Source: Atriophallophorus winterbourni
Taxonomy: Eukaryota > Platyhelminthes > Trematoda > Plagiorchiida > Microphallidae
Length of the DNA: 64,000 bases
Assembly: GCA_013407085.1 (NCBI GenBank)
Contig: JACCGJ010008400.1
Coordinates: 1-64,000 of the forward strand
Direction of reading: 5' to 3'
A model generated the notes under the pieces. It was not told where the DNA came from and ran no database searches. It was given only the letters and a program-made list of their open reading frames with translations. Position numbers and translations under genes: made by a program. Below are positions 23,501-35,500 of the stretch, piece after piece (position 1 is the first letter of the stretch; every line of letters begins with the position of its first letter).

Positions 23501-26500
23501 CTTGCCCGTTTCGCATGGCTCCGAATATTCACCCTCGGTCGACTTGGACACCTCAATTTTGGTGTGGTTTGTGGTAAAATCGTTGTTGAATTTATGGTTA
23601 TCTCCTTGTTAACGTTACACCTATTTTTGCTTGATCGTTTTCTATCTGTGCAATCTTGTTTTAGCCATGCATGGTGCACGCTATGTGATTTATATGCTGC
23701 TTACTTCTTTCATCATGTACCACACGATTGTACCCATCAGTCTGCAAGTCAGTTTGGAGATGGTTCGGTTCCTACAGGCTCTTTTCATAAGCTGGGTCAG
23801 TCATTTTATGAAGAATAAGCGTATTTTTCGTGCACGCCGATCACAGTTCTAGGGAAACTTGGGCAATGTCTAAGAGCATATTCTTGCTCTTATTTTATAA
23901 TTTCCAACACGATCTAAGTTACGCTATTCCTAATGAAGTTCTAAGCCACTGTTGGATAAGGTTGACCCGGCCGTCCAGTTCAATCACATCTGGCCGGTGT
24001 GTGATGGAAATGCATGCAAATACGGATTTTTGACATTCAATTAAGTCCGGTGAGCTCCCTACTACATGCCACATAGTATATTTTTTCGCAGAAATTGCAA
24101 AACAAAAACCCACTGTGCACCTGCTTTGCCCGAAAAATTCATATGAGTTAGCGAGTACGTTTTCCCAAACGGATTGAAAAATCTTATCATTTGCGTGATG
24201 CTTTTCACTTATAAATTATCTATCTATCTTGGCCTAGGCAACCTGACAACAGTTTTGCCCACATGTAGTGTTTGACTGTCTGCCACTGACTGAATCAGGT
24301 TTGTGCCTTCATACATACATACATAAGTTATTTACGTTAAGCTTTGACGTTTTTGTCGTTTTCAACGCACCATCCAAGCAAATTATTTGATGTGTATCCC
24401 CTTTTTGGTTTTATTTGCCTGCTGCTTTCAAATATTTTGCCTCTTAGTGCACGTTTCCTGCTGCTGTGGTGCTTGACATTAACCAATAATTCGACGACTG
24501 ATATATGTCTTCATGCTTCCACGTTCTTAGGATTTGGATATGTATGATCCTGAGACAGACACTCCGGCAATGGCCCGTACATCAAATTTGAATGAAGAAT
24601 TAGGACAAGTGAGTTCGCATGTTCGATTCATATTTGCATCGTGACTCGTCACTTTTTCAATTACATTTTATTCGGATCTTTCTTAATCCCATAACATATC
24701 CACTACCATCAATTTCGGGCTGTTTGACTTTGTTTGGTGAAGTCGAAATTGAGTTCAGTAGCGGATCTTTCTCCTCATTTGGCTTACCGTTTCTCCGGCC
24801 TTTCAAGGCATGCAGATCCTGATAATGCTGCGCACGATATGCAAACATGACTAAACTGGTCGTGGGGTGTTTTGTGTGAAGGAGATGCATGCAAATGTGT
24901 TTTATATGAGAATGTTTGTTCTTTTGTTATCATCAAATAATTCCATGTGTTTTACTACAATAGTACTAAAGTCCTTGTTTAAGTGCCGTAAAAAGGAAAG
25001 TATAGCCTGGGAATTATAGTGTATATTTTCTATCTACTACTTCCTTTATAAACGCGTAGGTGAAGTTGTGCAGCTAACGCCGTGATAAGGTGTTTAGCAT
25101 CCGTAACATGCCGCTTGCAAGAAGACGTGTGAGACTCAATTATCATCTTAAATGTCTGTCTTGACATGGATGCTTGCGGATACACAACCTTACATGTACT
25201 CTATGACTGTGTGGCAATTTACCTGGTCTTTTGATTTCGAGCATATCGTACACGCGTATGACACGTCATCCGGGAAAAATCTAATGTGTTGCCCTCTGTT
25301 CTTTTCGAGCAAACTATATCGGGCTTTAATCAAGGAAATTGCGTAGTTTTGAGTCTCAGTCGAAAGCCGTCAAATGACGGTTCCCCCATCAAAATCTTTC
25401 AAGCCTATTTCGGGCAATTGTTTGACAATCAGCTCTTGCGAATTAGTTATCCCATGTCCGCGATTAGCTTTGCGTTCTCGTTACCTACGGTTTCACTGCA
25501 TTCCGTGTCAAAACTCACTTGCTGTTTTTTAAACCATACGCAACACAATTTCTTGTTTTGTTTTGTTTTTTGTCATTTTCAATCTAGGTCCGCTATCTCT
25601 TTTCCGATAAAACTGGAACTTTGACCAGAAACGTAATGGCATTCAAGCGATGTTCCATTGGCGGCGAAATATATGGGTAAGATGTTCATTTTGTGGATAT
25701 TTAAGAGTATTTGTGTCTGTATAAATGGCTTCGCATGATGGTTGCTCTCTTATCATAATGTATGTATGTGTGAAATCACAAGTCTGACCCACGCAGTCTT
25801 TCACACTCATAGACCGTACCTGTGTTGTATGGCTGTATGATGTTTACCACATATCTGAGAAATAGGGCACCATGTTTCAAAACAACTGAGTGAAATCTCT
25901 AAAATCGTGTGATATTCGCGTGTTCGCTGCTATCAGTCGAACTCTATCGGTATCCATAAATTGGTTATTGGAGTTTTGTATTAAATATACGATGGCTCCC
26001 TTAGAATATAAGCATTGTAAATCAGAGTTACCGCCACTCCGTTTGTGATGCTGATACGGAAACAATAGGCTCCGTTTCTGTGAGCCTTCAAATAATGTTG
26101 GCCTCCTTCGGTCGATGTCGACATGGTTGTTCATCCCAATCGCAGGAATTTTCATGTCCCACAGCTTTTCGAATGACTAAACAGTTCGATTCGGGAGGAA
26201 CAATCTCCGGCAACGATAGGCAGAACTCGGTCGTTCGGCCTCAGTTGCACGCCGGCGGCGTGATCTGCGTTCAGCTCTATCTGCTCCTTCCCAGCTTGCA
26301 GACGACGCTTTACACAATGCCTTCAATGTGAGCGGTCAAGAACAAGTTCTTCCCATCTCACAGAGTCAATGCTAAGAGCTTTCATATCTCTTTTGCAAAC
26401 ATTTTTGTACCGCAAGTGCGGTCTGAGCAATGGTCGACTTCCTGATTTCAACTCACCATAGAGTAGATCTTTCGGAATACGACCATTTTCCATCCTGTAG

Positions 26501-29500
26501 ACGTGGCCAATCCACCGCAGACGGCGCAGTTGTAGTAGAGTGGACATGCTCTGTAGACCAGCTTTTGAAAGCACCAGCATTAGTCACTTTGTCCATCCAC
26601 TATATGTTTAAGATACGACGGATGCTTCGTAGATGGAAAGCATTCAGTTTCCATTTGTGTCTTGTCCAGGTTTCACTCCATACAGTAAAGCATTTAGAAC
26701 GCAAGCGCTGTATACCATCATCTTTGTCTTTACGGTCAACTTGTGGTTACCCCAAACACGGGAGTTCAATCAGGACACAGTGACAGCTGCTCTGCCAATC
26801 CGATTATCAATCTCCGTGTCTAGCGAGAGGTTATCCGCAAAGGTTAAACCAAGATGTGTGAAATGATGTAATGGTTCAAGCTAACCGTTTCCAACGTTGA
26901 TGATTGGAAGCGATACAATCCCTTGACCATGGGCTTTGGTCTTTCTCATGCCGATTGTTAGCCCAGTCTGCCTGCCGACGAAAGACAGTCCATTAACGAC
27001 TGGAAGTTCTCTTGGGAGTGAGCAATAAAGGCTGCATCATTGGCAAACAGCAGATCACGTATTAGCACATCCCGTGCCTTTGTTTGTGCTCCCAACTCGT
27101 TTCGGTCGAAAAGCTTGCCTTCGCTTGGCGTCCTAATATCGTGCTTCAGAAACAGAACAAAGAAAATACCGAACAGTGTGGGAGCAAGAACCGACCCTTG
27201 TTTGACGCCTCGGCGAATTTCAAAGGATTCTGAACTTAAATCGTTAAAATGGACTGAGCCCTTCGTGCATGTTTGGAACGAAATAACGAGTTTGAGAAGT
27301 CTTTGGGGACAGCCTATCAGATCAAGCATTTTGAAAAGACCGTCCGTGCTGAGGTAGTGAAATGCCTTCTTTAAATCAATAATGGCATACGGTTCCAAGG
27401 TTGTCATGGCCCAGGCGGTTTTGAGGATAAGCTCCCAATTCCAAAAATGCTCCAATGGCACGCGTCTCATATAGCCTCCAGCAACGAAGTCCAGCTCCTG
27501 GCCTTCACGCGTGGTCCTGTGTGACCCGGCGGAACTGCTTCTACTGACAGGAGACAGGGCGAAGGCGGCTGACTGGCGCCTCACTTGTAGCCGAATCTGT
27601 ATAACTAGCAAACAATTTGCCTACAACATTCAGATGGGAGATTCCTCTGTAATTGTTGCAGTCGTCTCTATCACCCTTATTCTTAAATAGCGTGATGATC
27701 TTTGTGTCTCACATCTCTTGTGGGACACACTCCTGCCAGCACTGAAGAAGCAAATGGTGAAGAGGTTGTAATAATGATGCTCTACAGCATTTGATGAGCT
27801 CAGGTGGAATTCCGTTGTCACCAGGGTCTTCCCATTTACTAAGCGGTCGATTGCCCTATTGAGCTCATCAAGAGTAGGGGGAGTATCTAGATATTCAATG
27901 GTCGGCAACCGCTCGAGATTTTCGAGCAGAGTAGAGAGAGGAGAAGTGCTCTACCCATCTTTCCATCTGAGTTTTGTCGACAATCGGGTTACTAGATACA
28001 GACTTAATGGAAACCGTTTTAAGTTTGTTTGAACCAATGGCTCTCTTGATCCCATCATACATACCGTGAAAATTTCCAGTATCCGCAGCGTTTTGGATAC
28101 TGAGACTAATTTCAGTCCAATAGTCATTTGCGCATCGTCTTGCAGTCTGTTTGATTCGGCTGTGAAGGCTTTTGCGAATCGCGCAGCAAGATTAGGTTCG
28201 CACATGCGAGTGACGTCTATCCTAGGCTTTGGTGCGGTGAAATCTCGTGTGGGGAAGCTTCAGTTTTGAACAGACCAGTGAATGATTAGTGTCGCAGTTT
28301 GCGCTCTGATATGACCTGGTGAGGAGTACGCTTCCTATATTAGTGCGCCTAACAAGAATTAGATCAAGCTGATGCCAATACTTAGAGCAAGGATGTTTCA
28401 AAGAGACTATGCTGTGGATTTGTTTGAAAGATTGAACTGTGTGCACATTTCCAAAAGGCGTTGTCCATTTTCATTGGTTTTACCTACACCGAACCTTCCG
28501 ATACAGTTTTGCCAAGACTCGTAATCTGCACCAACTCTGTCATTGAAATCACCCAATACCACTACACAGTTTTTTGTCTCAAGTTTTGGAGGACTGTTGT
28601 GAGGTTGTGATAAAAAGCGTCTTTTTCAGCAGGCGTCGCAGAGAGCGTCGGTGCATAAACGTTAACCCACGTACTAGTACCAGTAATGCACTTCAGATTT
28701 AGAGTCCAAATCCGTTTTTTGCCGTTGCTGCTCGGTTCTGCTGCTTTTAGTAAGCTGTTTCGCACGGCACACTTAACTCCATGCAGTCGATGCTCATCAT
28801 AACTCCTTCCTTTCCAAAAATATAGTCTCTTTTTGTTAGCATACCAGTGTTTGGTAACCGCATCTCTTGCAGGGCAGCCACGTTGACCTTCAGCCTTTTT
28901 AGCTCATTGTTAATCACTGCTGATTGTCTTACGCCTCTGATATTCGAGTCGTCCTCTTGAAATGCTGGAAGCATCGACCGGACGTTCCAGGTTTGCAGTT
29001 TCAGAACTGACATTTGTTGTTTGGTATTTCATATCGCCGGTTCGGAAAAATACGGTCTGCTTGTCGGTTGATTCCTAATCCCCATCCACCCAATGACGTG
29101 GCGAAACGGCACCTTATTGACTGGGGTCTACCCAGCTTGAGGCTGGCCGTAGGCGTCCAATGAGACCTGAAAAATTCCCCCACCGTCGGAAGTAGCCCCA
29201 GGCGCTGAGCTCTACGCCAGTCGAGCCATAGCTTTTAACCGGTATCTGCTGCTTCCCGTGTTATTATCCGTAGAAGCGGAATGGAGTGTCCTCTCCATTA
29301 GTGCGTTGAGATATACGCCTTCAAATTATAGCGGAATGGTAAAAAGTGAAAGGTACTTTCTAATTAGATGAAAACAACAGAATGTACTTTTGGGATCTTC
29401 ACATTGTACATCTTAATCATGCAGTGGTGCTTTTTTATGTAGACCGAATTCAGTGTACTGACGGTAAAACCTTACGACCAGTTTCGCGCATTTACGCTCT

Positions 29501-32500
29501 TGCCGTTTGGTCAGTATTGACAGGTGAACAAATTGTGAATTTTGAAACCTTCGTTAAATCAGATCTGTTTAACCTACCATATTAGATAAAATGTTCATTT
29601 CTTACTGTGGAATTGTTTTGTTTAATCGAGTATTGCTACACCCATGTTTCCATCTACTTTCTCTTAGTAAACTACAGTTTTTCCAGGAGAGTGTATAACT
29701 GGTTGCCAAAATTATCTTAAAATATCTTAGAACGAGACAAAATAGTGTCTCAGTCGCTGCGCCATTTGTGCTCATTCACAAGCATGTACCAAAAATTATT
29801 CACGTGTAGACTGAGCACCTGATGTGTCTTGGCACAATATTGTGATCAATACTGTTGGCCATCTAAATCACGAGAACACGTGAATTTAAAACCAACGTGG
29901 CTGAAAAATTCATTTAATGTTTCTCGTCTGTTTATCAATTCTGGAGTGCAATAAAGCCACGGTTACTCAGAAACTGTTTTCATCGCGGTTTTTAGGGAAT
30001 ATGTTGCCATTCTTAAATTCTTTTTGCACTGCACGTTGGCATTTTTCAAAATGATTACCAGTAGCATTATGCTATAGCTTCGAAGTCACTACAGTGCTTT
30101 TAGTTTATCGTTCTGTTAAAAAAATCGTCAACTTTTTTGTGTTTGTTGGGCTTTAGTTAGTACCGGACGGAGTTGGTTTAATCACATAACTTTAACCATC
30201 TGGGTTATTGCTAATTTACACGTTACTCAACTTTCTTCATTGAGCATCTACGCCAAGACGGATTTTTCATGGTTATCTTTCAAGTCCATGGGTGTAACCC
30301 ATGCGTGTTGTCACATGTGATTGGGCTGGTTGGGGTCGTGCCAGTCTTTTCGAACAGTGGCTTACAAGTTCATACGTTGTTTACCATGTCTCTACTGCTT
30401 TAAGGCATGTGGACCTCCATCTTACCCTCCCTATCTGATAGGTTCAAACAGCACGAAACCGGTCTTTGTAGGGATATGTTCACCGTTCACCTGCTATTAG
30501 CTATTTCCGACAATGCAGAACAATCTATGTTGCTTCTGTTCCTAAATTTTCTTCCCGGCTTTTCAACCGACTCGTGGCCTTCCGTTTGTTTAGTAGCTAC
30601 AGAATTTCGTTTTGAGAGTTTTTCTCGATTTTACCCAACCCTCTTCCCAATAGTTTGTATCTCGTGTTTTTAAACGGTCTCATTCACCTTTTTGATCGAA
30701 ACCTCATCTTCCTACAGCTTCCTATCATTAACATTCAATCTGCTTTTTGTACGGATGTATGTATGTATGAAAGCACAAGCCAGATCCAGGCAAAGTGCCG
30801 CACAGTCAGAGACTGCACGTGGGCTGAGATACTGTCAGGTTGCCCAGGCCTAGGCACATCCGTGTACGGATGTGCAATCGTGCAGCACTTCTGTGCTATG
30901 CAGCTAACACCGTTCTAAATTGATTTGCCACCAGTACTGAGCTGAATGCGAATACACGCTGAAGTCTCACTGCTATTGCTAGTTTCCATTCACATCTGGT
31001 TTGGCCTGGGCAACCTAACAGTATCTTAGCCCACGTGTGATATATGACTGTAAGGCTTGCGATTTCACACATTATTTCATACATTGCACTGTGACTCAAG
31101 GCCTGCTATTTCACGAAATTTCCTTCCCTGTTCAAACTTTTATACCGACATGTTCACTTCTTACAAACTATTGGAGTTCCTCTGGCCTTTTAATAATTAG
31201 TCAACTACGCAGGTCGTTTTCTATCTGTGCTGCTTAGACATGTATTTCAATCCTGTTTAGTCGCTTTTCTAATGGGCTTCTTAACTTAGCTTTCATGAAT
31301 TTATGCGTTTCAGTCCGATAATTTGTGACGCATTCCGGTTCTACGCACTCAGAGCTAACCGGTTCCTAATAAGCCCCAACAGCTTCTTTTTCGCAATTCA
31401 CGGCATTGGAAGTATGCTTGAAAGCCTAAGCCTGATCCAGAAAAAGTGCCGCACAGTCAGAGACTGTACATGGGCGAAGATACTGTCAGGTTGCCCGGGC
31501 CTAGACAGCTATGAGGAAGGAAATTGGTAGAAATCATAGGTCGCTTCCATTTCAGTTTATTTGCTATACTATCGCACAAGGTTTGATACCAACACTTAAC
31601 AACTCAGACAATTTGAATCGCTTTACTAACTGTACCACCTCGCAAACCTTATTATTTCTACCATCGCATCTCACTGCGCGGCAATTTTCTTCGAATTTAA
31701 GAGTCTCCACAGAAAATGCCAACGCACTGTACGATGAGGATTTGCTCGCTCGAATTAAAGCTGACGATCCGTTGGTTCGGCGTTTTTTCACCGTGCTGGC
31801 CATCTGTCACACGGTCGTCCCAGATGCTCACATCGAAGACCCGAGCTTGCCATTATCTTACCAAGCATCTTCACCTGGTCAGTATGATCTATCTATATTT
31901 TCACAATTATTTTGTTTCTTCCACATTTAGTTGTTTTTTGCATTCCATCGTTCAGTGTTAAATGCATCCTGAATCTACGTCACAGTTTTGTCATTGTGCT
32001 CACTGTGTGGCTTGATTTGATTCGGGTTTAAAATCTTGCTTTTGTGGTATTAGGCCGTTGCAACGTTAATTATCGTCGCATACGGTTTGTTGGAAAAAAT
32101 GTATTAAAATTCAGCTTTGCTTTCTTTTACAATAAAGCCGGCTATCAATATTTCCCCTGCCCTCATCCCTTCCTTACCCAGTGTTACTTATTTTCATAAT
32201 ATTAGAAACATTTACGATCCTAGGTCATGCCGTCAGCGTGCGTGCGCTTGTGATGCACAACCATGGTCGACAACGATCGAAGGAGACCAAAAATAGAAAC
32301 TTGAATAATACATTATGCTTGTACTTTATGCCTATTTTATTCGTCCTGGATGACATGGTGCACTTTTCGTTATCTCTTCACATGAGCTATATCAAGCGCG
32401 CATTCTCCACGAACTTCTTTCTAGACTGCGATAAACGCCAGTCCACTTTATTCACATCATTCCTATTCACGATGGTTGTACTTTTTTGGTACGTTTAACT

Positions 32501-35500
32501 CGATGACCTCATTTCTGCTCTGAATTGCGGTTATCTTATTGAATGGACTGACGATATTTGGATAAACAAACATCTGTGGTCATTCTTTTCAGACGAGGCG
32601 GCTCTGGTGAAAGCAGCTAGCGAATTGGGTTTCGTTTTCACCACTCGCACTCCGTCTGGCGTCACAATCAAAATTGTAAGTTAATCAACAGTACCGCTTG
32701 TACTCACAACATGGTAATTTTTTCACTGTGTGTCGCCGTGGTTAATTGGTCTATCACCAGTTATGAGCTGCATTCGTGAACATGCCATTAACCTTTTATC
32801 TCATACGTGTCGGCCTGAACAACCTGCTGGTCTCGTAGCTTTTGTGCAGCCTATGAATATGTGTGCTCGTCCCCAGGCGTGATTATGCAAAGCTTCACAT
32901 ATCCGCTTTTAGTATCTTGATATCATGTAAAACACCTTGCTCGACTATTGATTTATGGCTAACGTTCTATTGTTTGTGTATAATTGACATGTCATGTTGA
33001 CCTCACGTGCCTTCATCTATCTGGCTGAATAATGCTAAAAGTTATTACCAAAACGCTAGTCCTATCATTGTTGATATAGCCCCAAGTTTGCTGCAGGAAG
33101 CTGGTGAGAATTTGGTAAAACAGACGTGGTTTTAAGTGTTCATACGACCGTACTGGGTTTCGCTTTGGGCGTTGGTTAATTTCGTACTTGGATCACTGAA
33201 CCTTATTTTCATAGCGCCAATACTTTTCGTATAAATTTCCTCAAACTTACCCTCCTATCATGGTTTATATGCTCACTAACTATAGTCTTGGAAGACATTA
33301 CAAACATGAAACGCGTCGTGTTTTCCAACAGCAATCCAACATTGGTGACGAAATTATGTTTCAGTGATACAGTAGTACATCAGTTACTGGCTGCTCAAAT
33401 TATCAACAGATTTGGTGTGTGGTTAGTTGTAGTACCAAATTCAAACATTCCTCGTAAAACATATTGAGCCATCACATCTTACAGCTTGCAATACTAAGTT
33501 GTTTATAGGTTACACAACATTTTGAGGTTATATAATGTAACAGTATGTATGTGTGAAAGCACAAGCCTGATCCCTACAAAGTGCCACACAGTCATAGACT
33601 GACTTACTTGACTTAATCCCTTGAGTTCCTGGAGGAACATAGGGCCAAGCTTTGTTTTCAGTAGCGGTTTGAGGTTTTTACAGAGTGGGGTTGCTGACCC
33701 TGCATCTAAACCTCCTCCTTTTGCAGACGGGCTTGGGACCGTACTCGGCGGAGTATTGTGATTGTGTAATCCGCAGGAAGCGGAGGTTTGGAATCAGGGT
33801 TTCCATCCTCTAGATGGACTGCCCTCCCAGGCTGACGAGCTCCATCTACCCGAAGCGAACTGGTTTTGAGGCGCCAGTCACCCGCCTTCGCCCCTTCTCC
33901 TGTCAGTAGAAGCAGTTTCGCCACGGTCAGGCCAGGAGTTGGGCTTCGGTTGTCAGAGACTATTTGAGACGCACGCCGTATGGGAGCATTTTGTAGGTAG
34001 CGGGAACTCATCCCCACCACCACCCCCGGCTGTGACAACATTGGGAACCCAGTCATAGACTGCACGTACTTTATTTTGACCCATTTCTCACCGAAATCTC
34101 ATGCACTGGTTATCGCATAGTATACAGAATGAATTAACGCGCTTTTTTAAAACCAACATTCTTCATTGCCTGTTTTCATTTTCTTTCTTAGAACGGCGAG
34201 GATCATCATTACGAGGTGTTGCAGGTGCTAGAATTTACGAGCTTGCGGAAACGCATGGGTGTTGTCGTGCGGGAACCCGATGGCCGCATTCAAGTCATGG
34301 TCAAAGGAGCGGTAAGTGTATCGGTCGTTCAATAACTCGAGCACATTCACCATGCTGTTCAAATATTTAGCCGCGGCGACACGTCAGCAGTATCACCGTT
34401 TACGCATGCTTTGTCATTTCATCCCAATTGACCTTGTAGTTATGTAATTGTATTCTACGTATCACTGTACCAATTTTGGGTTCAAATTTCGATATTGCTC
34501 AGCTTTCTGGTCCGCGGTATTTTCAAGCTATTTGGGTTGCCATGATGTATCATCCGCGGTTTCTTTTCTAATATCCTTTAAGATTCGGTGTAAGATGGCA
34601 CAGCTGACCAGTACACAGTAACACTTTACATGATCCTTCTGCTTTCCATACTAGAATTAGCTTTCAATTGTTACTTCCTTCATTTTCCGTCCGATTTAAT
34701 ATCTGTGAACCATCTCTACCTTTGCTTACACACGAAACCTGTTTTTTTGCACCGACGCACAAGCTCGGAAATTTGGTGACCGTTAACGTTGCACAAATGA
34801 CTGTAGTTGTTTAAATTTTGAATTAATTCTATTACTTACTTCCGCCTTTGGTCGCATCTGGGACATTATGTATGTTTGAAAGCACAAGCCTGATGCAGAC
34901 AAAGTGCCGTACAGTCAGAGACTGCACGTGGGCTGTATGTATGATGTATGAAAGCACAAGCCTGATCCAGGCAAATTGCGGCACAGTCAGAGACTGCACG
35001 GGGGCTAAGATACTGTCAGGCTGCCCTGGCCTAGACAGATATGAGACAAAAAATAGAAATGGTAGTGTGACTCCGCCGTGTTTCAGCATGCAGCTCACTA
35101 CCGTTGGCCAATCAATTTAGCACGATGTTAGCCGTACAGTACATAAATTCTGCACGATTGCATATCCGTGCATTCGCCGCCAACCAGCTCTCTCCATGAA
35201 TCACGATACTGGGCGAGTCTCTCCAGCTCCCCCCACATCTTGCCCATCTGCCTGGCGTCTGCGCCAGGTATTTCTAGGCCGCCCACTCTTCTTCTACTGA
35301 GGGTTCCAGGTGAGGGATTTTCTGGTGATGTTTGCGGAGTGTGTGGCCAATCAATCGCCAGCGTGTCTCACCGATGTCTGTGTCGACAGGCTGCTCCTTC
35401 GTTCGTTGCCACAATTCTTCATTGCTAATCTTGTCGGGCCAGCGGATCTTCAGGATCTTCCTGAGGCAGGTGTTGATGAAGACTTGGATATTTTCATGAC

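Larger units (their letters stand above)
26097..29290 (-). mobile_element. LINE C: APE-type non-LTR retrotransposon, decayed
   Basis: On the minus strand: endonuclease blocks between about 29.01 and 28.22 kb ([49 protein letters not shown] near 28.54 kb), then RT (27611-26958), then a C-terminal block ([20 protein letters not shown], 26580-26323). The 3' end GTCGACCGAAGGAGGCC (near 26.1 kb) recurs at 54.6 and 61.9 kb. Several frameshifts and stops make it inactive. Both ends are approximate; no target duplication found. Confidence 0.8.

Noticed and set aside
23408..23818. 136-residue frame overlapping the second M4 exon
   Set aside because: It reads the exon in a different frame; the frame with YHTIVPISL is the one joined by splicing.
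26080..26866. Three + strand frames
   Set aside because: Antisense of the LINE C C-terminal region.
31511..31701. Upstream extension of the exon 13 frame
   Set aside because: Open by chance into a SINE; it lacks family similarity before [11 protein letters not shown].
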